Origin: Episyrphus balteatus
Lineage: Eukaryota; Arthropoda; Insecta; Diptera; Syrphidae
DNA: 64,000 nt
Assembly: GCF_945859705.1 (NCBI RefSeq)
Contig: NC_079135.1
Coordinates: 83,646,253 to 83,710,252 of the forward strand
Reading direction: 5' to 3'
Part shown: piece by piece, positions 25,092 through 37,410 of the stretch
How the letters are laid out: every line of letters begins with the position of its first letter
How positions within the stretch are numbered: the stretch's first letter is position 1
The notes under the pieces: generated by a model
Told to the model about the DNA's origin: nothing
What the model saw: the letters and a program-made list of their open reading frames with translations, nothing else
The model's database searches: none
Made by a program: the position numbers and the translations under genes

Positions 25092-25767
25092 AATTTGTTA
25101 TTTGGAGCTCCGAATATGGCCAATGCAATGGCCCAATTTAATCTCTCTCAATTATGTTTAAAGTCGCCATTAAAAAATTGAAAATCTGTCAAATCGCATA
25201 ATTTAAAATTTCTCATTTTAAATTTAATGGAGTGTTAAACACAACAACGACACCCCGTTAAGACATTTTTATTATCGTGAGTTTAATTTTTGACATCAGG
25301 AATAATTGTTTTTAAATTACAAGAAACGTTTCCAACTTATTCATGAGTGCATCTGCATTTAAATCTAGCAACGAATAAGCGATACTGAAATTTTATTTAG
25401 AAATGCGCATCAAGCATGACAAACCATTATGAGCTGTCAACTAAAACCAAAAGGCACTTTATAGAGAGAAGTTTCAAGCCTTTAACACAGCGGAAAAAGG
25501 CGATCCTTTCTAATAGGTTAGAAATATACAAATTGCTGCCATTCAAAGTCATTTTCTGGTTTATATGTATTATTAGAAAAACAAATTTCGAATGAAAATT
25601 AAATTAAAATTTTCCTCTGTCAAAACTAAATAATTTTAATTTGTATAGTAGAGTAGGTTTGAAATGAAGTTTCAGAATGTTGGAATGCAATTCAATGTGG
25701 ATTTGGAAAATATGTTGAACAATATGTAGGTATTTTTACCACAGAACAGTGACTACGTATGTATGCC
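25092..25767. other. AT-rich spacer, no gene seen
   Basis: Nothing recognised beyond short A/T runs. Confidence 0.4.
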
Positions 25768-26292
25768 TAGAGTGACCATATTATTTTTTAACAAAATATA
25801 TATTTTTTTTCAAATCCGTTATGTCCTTATAAACTGCTAGAATTTTGTAAAAACGAGCACTTTATTGTTTTGCGATCTTAATCTCTGTAATTTTGTCGCC
25901 TTGTTGCTTCGTAGCTTTGCCACTTTGTAGTTTTGTTGTTTGTCGCTTTCAACTATGTAGTTTTGATGTTTTGTAGTTTAAAATCTTTGTTGTTCTGTCG
26001 CTTAGTCAGTTTGTTGCCTAGTACTTTGTAGCTTTGTCTTCTTGCAACTTTGGAGTCTTATTTCTATGATTCTTTGCCACTTTGTCACCTTGATATAAAA
26101 ATTCAACAAAGCATTTTATCACTTTGTCGCTTTGTAGATTTGTTGCTTTGTAGCGTTGTCTTTTTGTCACTTTGTCTTCAATTTTTGACGTTTTGTCACC
26201 TTTGTCGCTTTGTAATATTGATTTGTAGCTTTGTAGCAACCATTTAACAAAGAAGCGTTTTTTTATTTAAAAATCAAAACGTATGGTCACAC
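25768..26292. mobile_element. Candidate element: degenerate CTTTGTCGC array between inverted GTGACCATA ends
   Basis: An array of imperfect 8-10-bp words (CTTTGTCGC, CTTTGTAGC, TTTTGTTG) runs from about 25868 to 26242. AGAGTGACCATA lies at its left (about 25769) and TATGGTCACACT at its right (about 26283), an inverse pair with one mismatch. This matches the subrepeat-foldback style of other elements here, but no target duplication was found. Confidence 0.5.
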
Positions 26293-27261
26293 TATTTGTG
26301 ATACGAGTGAGCTTTGTTTCAGTGAGTGCTATAAGCTTTATCACTGTATAAACTGCAAAATGAATAAATGTACCAAGAGGCCGTCGAATCGAGTTGCGAA
26401 ATCGGAGCAGATTAAGCGTTTGATGATGAACGTTAAGACAGATGCGGCGAGTAGTTATATTGTGGTGGAATGAAAATTTGCAGTCAAAGTTCTGCCATAT
26501 AAAACAGTGTTTATGAAAAACTTCCTAAAAATTTAGTTTTTTTTTTTTTTTTGTTTCGAATTTATTAATATTAAATTTTCTAACAGATACCGTTGTATAC
26601 AAACAAACATATACACAATACGTACGACTAGAGTTTGATGGATTTTTATAATATACTTCAAAATAGCAGCATAATAGAGGTTTAGAATTAAATATGGAAT
26701 ACATTATAGAGAGTGAGATGTGGTTTTATAAATTATAAGTAATTAAGCTTAATAAATTATTTTTTGGCATTAAGCTAAAGCAATTTTTCCTATTTGCAAT
26801 TAAATTGGAGTTTGAGCTTTAGCTATAAAGTTGGCAGAAATAAGAGTTAGTTTTAATTCAGTTGTGCATTTTGAATCTACTCAACTTAGTGAAGTGATGG
26901 CTCAGGATAGAAAAAGAAATTTTGTAGGTATATGTTGAACATTGTATTTTGTATGATATAAATATGAAACTTTAATAGCTTTTAGTAAATCTTATGTAAA
27001 AATATGTAAGTCATCAAAGATATTGGACCGTTTTTGGCAAAGATGTAAGAGCCTAAAATATGTCTTTTGAGATCGAAATAACTTTGGGAAACATATAGAC
27101 ATATTTTATGTTTTGAAAGCTTTGCCACGATTTTTTTGTTAAGTAAAATGTACGAGAATCGCCAAATTATTTGTTTGATGTGTTTTCTTGTTTCAAAATG
27201 GTGGATAGAGCCAGAAATGTATGCCCTCAACAAATATTGACTTTAATAAACTGATAACAGA
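26293..27261. other. AT-rich stretch, no feature seen
   Basis: No gene or repeat recognised. An 83-codon minus-strand open frame (26982-27233) lacks recognisable features. Confidence 0.4.
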
Positions 27262-27485
27262 CCTGTAATGTTCACAGACCGGTACTGATTACAGATCTAC
27301 ATTGATTAAAAACCTGTACTGATTAGATATCTGTACTGATAAAAAATCTGTACTGATTACAGACCTACATTGATTACAGACCTGTATTGATTACAAACCT
27401 GTACTGATTACAGACTTGTACTGATTACACACCTGTACTGATTACAAACCTGTACTGATTACAAACCTGTACTGATTATAGACAT
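27262..27485. repeat. 17-bp minisatellite (GATTACAAACCTGTACT)n
   Basis: About a dozen imperfect units of GATTACA(A/G)ACCTGTACT. Units in the right half are the most uniform; those near 27300-27370 are diverged. Confidence 0.85.
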
Positions 27486-28502
27486 GAGTGCATTATCATT
27501 ACGGATGATACTAAGCATAGATTCTGCAGCAATAAACATATGTTTTTATGTACTTTTTACTTAGATTTATTAACAGATGGATTTTTTTTTTGCCACAAAT
27601 TCATGTTATTACATTTATGTAGTAAAATTTTTTTCTTAAAATTTTTTGTGATTCAACCCAATTTTTAGCTCGCAGTTGTGAATGTAAATTTTTTTGTGCA
27701 AAATATTTAAAAAATCAATCACTTATTCCATTTTTCCTAACTCCTTTTTGGAGGTTATGGTTTGTCCCCATTAAAATATATTTTATTCGAACAAAATTTA
27801 CTTTCACTCACTCTCAACTTGAAACCTTTTATGGGCATTAAATTTATTTGTATTTTAAAACATTCAGTGCCAAATTTGTACTTCATCAGGAGATATTGTT
27901 CTCAGTACATTTTATCATATAAATGGGAATCTTTTCTTGTAATTATTTTGTACATTTCTTAATTTGACTGTGATAAATAAATTTGTATGTATTTAGTTTC
28001 ATTCAGAAATTAAATCAGTACTGACACAATCTATAAAATTTTGTATTCAGTACATAAAAGTCTATTCTATCTATAGCTATTTCGTAGTAGCTGCTATTAA
28101 ATGCATGTTCTCTAAAGGCCTGCATTCAGTACATACATATCTGCATTTAGTACATACAAAAATCTACTCTCCAGTATGTACACAAAATTAAAATTCTGTG
28201 TACCTTAAAGTTCTTAACCAAGTGCAAAATCCTATACCTCCTACTGCAAAACATATTCTTTTCGTTCAGTGTGAAGCCATTAAATAAAATTATGCATTGA
28301 GTACACAAGTGAAAAGTTTAGGCATAGTTCAAATTTGAGTATAATCTGTTAAAATATAACAACATGTTTCCAACTGAAAGAATGATTCTGCTTATATTAT
28401 TCGTTGGGTACAGTTGGGTACGTCTAAAGTACAAAGATCAGTACAAAGAGCAAATGAAATCCAGATACCTACATAGATTTTATGTAAGCCTTTTTGATTC
28501 TT
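27486..28502. other. AT-rich stretch with CAGTACAT words
   Basis: Between 28010 and 28310 CAGTACAT/TAGTACAT recurs at irregular spacing (for example near 28050, 28130 and 28150), possibly a decayed relative of the 17-bp array next to it. No gene. Confidence 0.4.
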
Positions 28503-29181
28503 TTTACTTGATCTATAGGGCAAGTATTGGTTTCGTGTGGAAAAAAAATTCGAGGTTATAATCAAAACCAACATTACGATGATGGAGAAGATCAAAAAGT
28601 AGTTTTCGTCATGCCGTACGTCGCGTCGGTCTGTGCGTGTGTGCGTCTGTGCGTCCATCTGTACATCGAGCTAGGGCCTAAACGGATGGATGGATTTACT
28701 TGAAACTTGGTACAGATGATTTTTACGTTATTCCCTAGACCCGTTTTTTTTTTTTTATTTTTTTAATATCTCCAATTTAACGCATATCTCCCATATAACG
28801 TTTTCGCGGTATTGCAATTTTCTCGAAAACGGCTCTAACGATTTTGATTAAATTTAGTGTACGTAATACAATTATTGATTCTAACAAAACTGCGTTTTTA
28901 GTTTTTCTCAAAAAATTCGGAGAACAGAAATGTGGCGTTGCCGTTTTTCAAAAATTGACATATTTTTTAAGTTCATTTATTTCATCAAAGTCAATTTTAT
29001 TCAAAATTGACAGACAAAATAATAAGACAAAATGTAAAAAAAATTCAAAAAAAAGTTTTTTAAAAAAAAATTTTTAATTTTAATTTTTTTAACTTTCGAT
29101 TTTTTAAATTTTTTTTTTCTAAGATAAAGATACTTTGAACTACAAGAGTAAGTACGTGCGACCCAGTCGTGCATTTTATTT
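28503..29181 (+). repeat. Family D variant (GTGCGTGTGTGCG subtype), plus strand
   Basis: Starts ACTTGATCTATAGGGCAAGT, contains ACATTACGATGATGGAGAAG, a TGTGCGTGTGTGCGTCTGTG microsatellite, AAAACGGCTCTAACGATTTT and ends with the tail AAGTACGTGCGACCCAGTCG. Inverse counterpart at 43200-43830. Confidence 0.8.
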
Positions 29182-31639
29182 GTAACTCCAAGACTGATTT
29201 TTTTCACTACACGGCTGCAGTGAAATATAATAAATTTAATTACTGTATCTCTGTTTCTATGAATTAAGAACTGATTCTTTTGTTCTGCCAAGTACAAGCG
29301 CTATAACAACAGCCTTCATGGAAACTAGGCTATATATTGACACAATAAGGGAACAAGTTTTCACAATACCTGCTACCATTTAACCAAAACCTAATAGGCT
29401 TTCAAAATTTTAATAGGTCGCATATTGATTCTACTAAACGATAAGGTTTTAAATTATTCGCTTTACAGCACAGACAAAAAACAAGAAAAAAATAAATCAA
29501 AACTATATCTAAATGGATCTTCTCTAATTCTCACAGACACATTCCAACCAGAGCTCCTCCGAAATGCCATAAACTATTGATAATACCATATAATATACCC
29601 TCAAGGAGGAAAAAAGCTTTAAAAAACATCTTCTATATACTACTACTACGTATACACCAAAAACTAATGAAACTCTTAATCACAGTAATAATTCATTTTG
29701 CACTGCCATAAGGTACTTTATATAGAGAACTCAATTCATGCGGTCGATTCTATGATGGTAAATACCTCATTGAAAAGTTCTTACATAAATGTGTGCAGAC
29801 CACAAATTCGGAATCACTATGGGCGTCAAAGTCATAAATCTTTTTGCAAAAAGCCATTCTATCGGTTTTTGCTGATTATTTTGCATCAAAGCCGCAAAAG
29901 TTCAGAAATGGAAAACTATCGGCATCGAAATATATAAGAGAAGATACGGATACGAATAGATTTTGGCATCGGCAGAATCGACACATCTCGAGATTCAATG
30001 TATCATCATCATGTAGCTGTAGGTATTAACAATCCTTATGCCATGAATTGGTTGAACCACAATATGGTAAAGGCATCAGAGATGAAGACGAAACAACTTC
30101 GCCCTCTAGAAACGAGAACATGCTATAGCAATCGTTGTTGTCGTCGTCGTCATCGCTATACTCTTGAGGGAGCAATATTCCGACAAGCATCCTCAGCGTG
30201 TTTCGAGATGAATCTTACTTCGTGTATTCATATTCGATTGGATTTGAATAAATGTGGTGACTAAAGGGGCTCGGGAATGTGAATTCCAAATTCACCACAA
30301 AAGAAGTTGAGCTTTTTACTCGTTTGCGATGCTTGATGCTCTGTCTGTGTAGTCTGTTTCTGTTGCACAAAATCCTCTACCCGTTTAAGTCTTCCAAGAC
30401 CGCAAATAACCCCAAAACGAACCAAAGTATTCATGGAATTTATATACCAACAGCATAAGAACTCTGGGACTAAAAAGGCGAGAAGACGTACTATCCTACT
30501 ATAAACTCGTATACGTATAGAAGTTTTGAATACTTCTTGAATGAATTCATTCATTCTAGGGGGTTACAATATGCAAATTACAGAAACTGAAATATATGCA
30601 AATGATATTCGGGACTCGTATTTTGTCAAAAGTGCGAGAAAACGGTATAGGGAGAAATAGATATAGATGGAAAATAAGTGTCTTGGTGTAGTTGTATATG
30701 TTTGGGTGAAAATGGTTAAGAAAATTTTCAATTTTCGCATAAACTTTTGATGTAGAACTTTTCGTTCGGTAAAGGCACGGTTCTGTATATCCTGCGTGAC
30801 TGCTTGAACCTACTACATCTTCAAGTTTCTCTCTCTCTCTCTAAAATAATAATAATAATCGTTATATCACCTGCGGGTGCAATTATAACTTCTATGTTCT
30901 AATAAAGTGTATTTGTGTTATGGTTATTCTGCCGAACCGCAGTATGATGTTGACCATTTAGACTTTTGACTTGAATTCTTATAGTTGTTTCGAAGTGAAA
31001 TGGTAATATTTTATAACTTAATTTATAACGACGACGATACGAAGAGAAGCTATAAGGCATTGTGTAGATAAGCGGGAGTCACTTTAATTTAACAATTTTT
31101 GAATAGTTAGTTCAGGATAGATGAGGACAAAACTAGTAAGGTGAATATTTTTAGAACGCACTACTGTTTAATGAAAGAAACAAGAATTTGAATATTTGAA
31201 GATACAAAATTATGAAGAACGCTTATTAGCCCAGTTACCTTATCGATTATGTAGAGGAAGATCGTCCGCAAAAAGTCTAGTAGTTTTGGTTCAGAAAATT
31301 AAAAAAAGGATAAAATAAATTGTTTCAAAAAAGAGGTTGTCTGTAAAGCCGGTTTACGGACGATGATTTTACGTGATAACGTCGTCGTCAGAAAACAGGT
31401 TGTGTGCTTTTGTTTAAAATGAGTCAATTAAAGCGTTTACTTATTTAAAACAATCATAATTTACAAGAAAAAGCTAAAAAAAAATTTGTTTTTATTTTAA
31501 AAGCTTACACAAAAAATTATGCAATTTAAAAGCCAAGTATTTCTTCTTAAGAATAAGACCATTTTTAAATTTTTATGCACAAAATGTATAAAAATAATTT
31601 TTAAAAACAATCATTTTCATCAAAAAAAGCAAAAAAAAA
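29182..31639. other. Non-repetitive stretch, no gene seen
   Basis: Contains a (CT)n run near 30826-30841. Open frames of 80-100 codons at 29998-30264 and 30261-30554 overlap on opposite strands, lack domains and have no convincing splice context. Confidence 0.4.
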
Positions 31640-32755
31640 CATGAATTGTTATCTTCTCACGTCATAATTCCATTTTTTTCCGTAACAACCTATAAAAAAT
31701 TTTATACCATCTGAAAGCTTATTGTCTTAGCTCAAAATATATATATCGATCAGGTCTATGAGACATCTACAAAAAGAGCTTGAATTCTTTGAACTCGATC
31801 AAAAAGTAAAAAAAAACATTTATATTTATGTTTTCAAGCTATTTAATCAATTTTTTGTTTGACAACCTATATAATTATACCATGTGAAAGCTTATTATTT
31901 CACCTTTCATATGACGTATCAATCTCATTTCAAAGATGCTTACAAGAGAAGTTAGAATTTTCTAAAGTCAACCATGTCGAATTTCCAGACTGTAATTACG
32001 GTACTTCCCAAACTAGTGGCTGTTCGGTAGTGATGGGAACTATCGAATAAAAACTATCAAACTATCGATAGTTGTTAAATATTCATTCATTCGATAGTTT
32101 AAAATCATTCATTCATTTTGTTTTCCTTTTTTTAACGATTATTATATATTATGTACTTCAATGTATGATGGATGCTTCTTTAAGTGTCCACCTAAAATCA
32201 TGAAAAAATAAAGCAAGTTTATCTATGTAATGAAATGTAACTCGAGCAGGAGCAAAAGGTATATTAGTAAAAACTGGAAAAAATAAATCGGATGAAAAAA
32301 TTGTGAGTAAAAAATAACTGAATTTTTTATTCGATAGTTTATTCGATAGTTTTTATTCGATATTTTATTCGATAGTTTTTATTCGATAGTTTTTATTCGA
32401 ATGAATGAACTATTCGATAGTTGAAATCTAACTATCGATAGTTCAAACCATTCGATAGTTCCCATCACTACTGTTCGGGGGCAACAGATCTCCACTGGTG
32501 TTTTGAGGTTTTTCGCAAGTTTCTTGATTTAATATTGTGTAGCTTGTAGTTAGTCTACCGTTATATGTGATATACCAAATGAAAGGTAATTGTATCAGAA
32601 TGCTCATTTAAGTTTAATAAAATTTCTATCTGCTCTTGGTCAAAAGTTATAACCTGTGGAATTCTAAAATTTTATTTTACCGTTATCTCAAAATTGTGTT
32701 TACGAAAATTATTGAAACTTCGCACACATTTAGTCGTAGTCATGATCTATCATTA
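31640..32755 (-). repeat. Family R repeat, diverged copy interrupted by a hAT-like MITE
   Basis: Contains ATTTTATACCATCTGAAAGC, CATCTACAAAAAGAGCTTGA, AATTACGGTACTTCC and, past the insertion, GCAACAGATCTCCACTGG and GTTTTGAGG, in the order seen at 18149-18962. The 443-bp MITE splits it at 32028-32470. Outer ends are too diverged to fix precisely. Confidence 0.7.
32028..32470. mobile_element. hAT-like MITE with 8-bp target duplication
   Basis: Both ends carry TAGTGATGGGAACTATCGAA in inverse orientation, and CTGTTCGG flanks each side (32020-32027 and 32471-32478). An 8-bp duplication and a TAGTG...GGGAA terminus fit the hAT superfamily. The interior has repeated ATTCGATAGTT words and two AACTATCGATAGTT palindromes (at 32060 and near 32428). 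No transposase. It inserted into a family R copy, so it is the younger of the two. Confidence 0.88.
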
Positions 32756-32759
32756 CTTA

Positions 32760-34221
32760 TACTTTATACTTACATTATATACTTTATTCCTGTATCTATT
32801 CAACAAAAAAAAGATAAAAATAAAAAACGATGAAAATCAGTCAAAAACGGTCAAAAAACGTGTTTTTTAAAAAACTTATTTCTTCCGTTATTCAGTCAAA
32901 ACTCACTAAACGATATGAATTTTTTGCACATGTATGCATAAGGCCAAAACCTACATGTCCTATGAGTTTGAGATTTTTTGAACACTCCAAAAAAAGCTAA
33001 TAATCAAAAACTACCCAAAAATACCCCTAAAAAACAAGGTGTTTTTCAAAAATTCATATTTCGAAAGGCATAGTGTTGGAAAAAATCCGTATTAGGCGCC
33101 TAATTTTTTTTCCCTCATCTTTGACCTGGCACCTTTAGAATTGTCAAAATAAAATGTTCCCTACCCAAAATCATCATTTTGTTATAGCCCCAACACGTGT
33201 ACAACGTTTAAACAAAACGTTATAGCTTAGTTTCAAATTTTTTTAGAATTTTTTCTTAAATGCAGTTATTCTTAAATTAGTCTCATCTATCTATAGCAAA
33301 AAAAAAAATCAACTCTCTACAACTTTTCGTTTAGATTTTAGCCCAAATTAGAAAATTTCGTCACTTTTTTGTGGTGGCTGGCATGGTTCATCGATTTATA
33401 AGACGTTATCACGTCAAAAAAAAAAATTGTGCCTATGCTATTCTGAAGAAATTATTATAGTACAGGAAAGATAGACTTTTTCGTGGAACGAAATACAGAA
33501 AGGCTGATTTTTTCAAATCTGAAAGAAGGGTACCTAGATATTAAAAAAAGGTTAAGTCCTGGTTTTCGGGACGCCCGCCCGCCCGCCAATTCCCTGGCGA
33601 AATCCGTAATTTTGAAGAACGCGAATTGGTCTATATCTACTAAACTATTAGCTTGACAGAATAAGTTACTCAACCAAAGTTGTAGGTAATATCAAAATCT
33701 TTTCTTATGCATTCACTGTTTTTCAGCGAGGACAACACTTTTATTTTTTATTTTTTCGGTAATTTAAATTTTGTTCAGTCTCTATGACAGTAACATAATT
33801 TTTTGGCATCATACAAATTATAAGCCATCAAATTTCCATTACTTTGGTATACTTTTGAAGAATATATGACTTTTCAAATCAATAAGTCAAATAATCTTTA
33901 ATGTGGAAAAAATTAATATAAATGCGGGCACGTTCAGGAAATATTAGGAGCTAGATTTTTTTTAGGTAACGTCATTTTCTGAACGGAAATTTGAGTAAAT
34001 TGACTAAATTATGTGATGTTATTGTCAAAATTTCGAAATTTATTTAAGAATTTTACCGATCGCATGGGGAAGACACCAAATTTCACTTAATTTTAATGAA
34101 TAAATAATATTAATTATAACCGATAATGCACTTTTTACTCGTTTTTCACACAAATTGATTTAATTCTGTTAACGTTATTCTGTAATTGAAAACAATCAGC
34201 TGTCATGTGCAATCCTAAATT
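32760..34221. other. AT-rich stretch with a GC-rich simple patch
   Basis: Mostly A/T-run sequence. Near 33570-33590 a CGCCCGCCCGCCCGCC patch lies in a context (GGTTTTCGGGACGCCC) resembling the microsatellite position of family D. No gene recognised. Confidence 0.4.
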
Positions 34222-34908
34222 TTTAGGGCAAAGGAGAATGGGCATTTTGGACGTTGAGCGGCCATCAATAAAATTGGTATCAAATGAAAGAATAATAGCC
34301 CAGGAAAAACTTTTACTATGGACGTTTCGCTGTATTGCGTTAAGAATGCAAGATAATGCAGTATTAGTATTGTAAATGCATTGTTCAATGTATGAAGGAA
34401 AAACTGATTTATATTTTTATATGGAATTTAAAATATAATGCTCTGTCATTTTCCCTGAGCATGAAGACATTAATCTTGAAAATCCGACCAATAGAACTCA
34501 TAATATAAGATTTTTAAGACAACCATTTCAGGTTCGAAAGTTTTTAAACAATTCAAAGTAACAAAAAATTGAACAAAAAAACTCTAAAAATAGGCTTGAA
34601 TTTGTTGTTTAAAAATGCTTATAGTTTGGGTTCTAGTGGTTGGATATTCAAGATAAAATTCTTCAGACTCAGGGAAAATGACAGAAAATAATATTTTGCA
34701 CTTAAAATACACAATCGAGTTATAACATTGAGACATATATAAAGTGTTAAATGCAAAAATGCATTTTATCTGTTATTGAAATACATCACAGGGATAAAAC
34801 TTCTGCACAATATATGTAAACCTTAATTACATCAAAAAATAACAAATTCATTCCTGGCCGCGTAACGTCCACGTTTCATACAAACTTGCCCATTCTCCTT
34901 TTCTTGCC
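34222..34908. mobile_element. ~690-bp near-palindromic foldback element
   Basis: GGGCAAAGGAGAATGGGCA near 34227 mirrors TGCCCATTCTCCTTTTCTTGCC near 34886; CTGTCATTTTCCCTGAGC near 34443 mirrors CTCAGGGAAAATGACAG near 34670. Both pairs centre on about 34564, so the whole segment is one diverged palindrome. No open frame of note. The MITE at 34912 abuts its right end. Confidence 0.7.
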
Positions 34909-34911
34909 TAA

Positions 34912-35060
34912 AGCCTGGTATGCAGTTCGAGTTAAATTTGAGCCCAGATAAAATTCCCGTACAAGTTATCGATAATTTATGAGATCCATTTTTAGCTCGG
35001 CTAAAATTTTTTGATAATTTTTATGGGAGCCAAAATTTATCTCGAACTGCGTACCAGGCT
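34912..35060. mobile_element. 149-bp MITE with AGCCTGGTA ends and TAA duplication
   Basis: The left end AGCCTGGTATGCAGTTCGAG is an inverse match to the right end with one mismatch in 20. TAA flanks both sides (34909-34911 and 35061-35063). A 3-bp TWA-type duplication fits PIF/Harbinger MITEs. No coding sequence. Confidence 0.75.
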
Positions 35061-35063
35061 TAA

Positions 35064-37076
35064 CTTTCCAGTTGCTCTCCAATAAAATTACCTAAATTTT
35101 AAGGATTTTTTTTGACAGCTGACCAGAGACCGTGAAATTACCTAAATATTTAGTCCCTAACGTTTCTGAACTGCCCAATGTATTTCTTGATATTTATTTT
35201 TATCTGTCAAATTGTTAATATTTAATTATTAATAAAATTAATTTAATTTTACTTTCGGTTCGTAGTTGCTTGGCTATGTATAAATCAGCATTTTCCAAGT
35301 TTGAACAAGGTATGAATAAGGCACAGAGCTAAATTTTTTGAGCTTTGAATTCATAATTAAAATGATTGAACATTTTTCTGTTACATCCTCATCGAAATTT
35401 ATAGAGATACAAAAAAAATTCATTATTCAATGCATTTGGGAAATTTATTATTATTTTTTAATTTTGCCACCCAAGAGCATAATTTAAAATTTAAATATTC
35501 AAATAATTCCAATACGATCAAAGGATATTTTTTTCCTTCCCAAAAAGTACCTAAATATTTGTATTTTCCTAGAAAAATCCATTAAAATTATCCCCTCAAA
35601 TCCAAATTAAATTAACAACAACACGCCAAAAAAAAAATCAATCAAAATTGAATAAATTTAAAATAATATTGATTACCGAATTCTTTGAAATATGTCCGCG
35701 AGGAAGATATTCGGGAGTGTTCGTTTATTTTTTTTTTTATTTTTCATATTCAAAGACCAATTTACAAAGAAAAATGGATTTTCTATGATGAGATTTCGTT
35801 TTGTTTCCTTATTCGCGATGAGAGCTGCCGCACGACGCCGATTTAGCTTTAACGTTGACAGACTGAACCTATTTTCAATGAAAAATTTATTCTATGATAA
35901 CGATTTATAAGAAAACTTTCCTATGAAACTTTTTGTGGAAAGAAAAATAAAAACAAAAACCATGACTTAGGACGAAAGGGCAACGAAAAATCAAACCCCT
36001 ATATTTTGTTCGCTGCGTTTGGGATGATAATATTATTATTTTCTATACAGAAGCAGCCCCCGGGAAAAGGGTAGAACGAATTTTATATCAATCGGATTCT
36101 CCTCAATTCAAAATTTAAAATTATTTGATGAAGCGTCCACGGTGAATGACGAAGACGTGGTCTTAACGGCTATCGTTTGTCATGAACAACGATGATGATT
36201 GTGAAGTCTTGTGTTTGTGTGTTGACATTAAGGAATAATTTCGTCCTTATTTTGGCTTAACTTCGTTTAGATTCTATAATGGGCTCTGTTTGCAAATAGC
36301 GTCACGGTTTTAAGGATTCCCGTTTGAGTTAGAAATACATTCCCTTGATATTTTTGGAATTGTTTTTGTGGCACAAATACCATTGTAAAGCTCATTCTTA
36401 AAGAAGCGTGTTTTTTAACCTAAAAAAAATATTATTCATAGGCAGGGGCAAAATATGTGTATCGATATCTTTTTATGATATAGACTTTTATTATAGGTCG
36501 ATGAATTGAGAGTAATTTCTACTTGTACTTAAGCTTTTAATGCTGACATTTTAAATTGCATGAGTTTGTATATATGGTTACTTAAAAACATTTATTTTAT
36601 TTTTTTTTCCTTTTATCTAAATTAATACAATCGATACCATATTCGATATATTTTTTTTACTTTCCCATCACTACAGATTGACGTAAAATTTTATTTCATC
36701 ACTTCCTGTCTTAGATTTGTGTTTTTTTTTTTTTAGCTTCAATTCTATTACTTAACTTATCATGGAAATTGATTTTGAATGGGACGAATTACTATCACTT
36801 TGTCGTTTATTTTATTTTTCTTATTCCACATATACATATCTAACAGTAGAAAGTGATTTAGAATATTTTTTTTTTTTTTTTTTTGTTAAAACAAATTATT
36901 TCATATTGATAGCAAAGGCACGTGTCTGTTCTGCTGAGGATTGACGGAATTGTTTAAAGTGATCAATTCGAAGGTTTTTGATACAGAAAATGATTCCTGT
37001 TGAAGCCGATGATAACAATACCTAAAAAGTTTTAAATTTTGGATAACAAACTGGGATAAAATGTTGCCTTTATAAA
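35064..37076. other. AT-rich non-coding stretch
   Basis: No gene recognised. The motif CCCATCACTA near 36664 and nearby ATCGATA/TCGATA words recall the right end of the hAT-like MITE at 32028-32470, but no matching left end was found. Confidence 0.4.
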
Positions 37077-37410
37077 ACGCGTCCAAAATGCGTCAAAAAC
37101 GCATCCGAAACGCGACGAAAACGTGTTCAAAACGAGTCGAAAACGTCTAAAACGTGTCCAAAATGCGTCAAAAACTCATCAAAAACAAGACGAAAACGCA
37201 TTCAAAACGTGTGGAAAACGCGTTCAAAACGCGTTTAAAACGGATCCGAAAAGTGTCGAAAACACATTCAAAATGCGTCAGAAACGCGTCAAAAATGCGT
37301 CGGTAACGCGTTCAAAACGCTTCCGAAACGCTTGCAAAACTTGTACAAAAGGTGTCCAAGAGCAATTAAGAAACGACTTAGACGCTCCCAAGACGCATCC
37401 AAGACCCAAC
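37077..37410. repeat. CpG-rich ~10-bp minisatellite (AAAACGCGTC)n
   Basis: Imperfect units like AAAACGCGTC/AAAATGCGTC run for about 330 bases, degrading at the right end. The 101-codon open frame across it is Lys/Arg-rich only because of the repeat. CpG content contrasts sharply with the surrounding sequence. Confidence 0.85.

Noticed and set aside
27262..27485. CRISPR-like spaced repeats
   Set aside because: Units are contiguous 17-bp imperfect repeats without unique spacers, in a eukaryotic genome with no cas-like genes.
29998..30554. Possible exons with ~90-codon frames on opposite strands
   Set aside because: No recognisable domain, no paired splice sites, and both strands equally open.
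36640..36680. Third hAT-like MITE copy at a CCCATCACTA word
   Set aside because: Only the last 10 bases match clearly; no left terminus or target duplication found.
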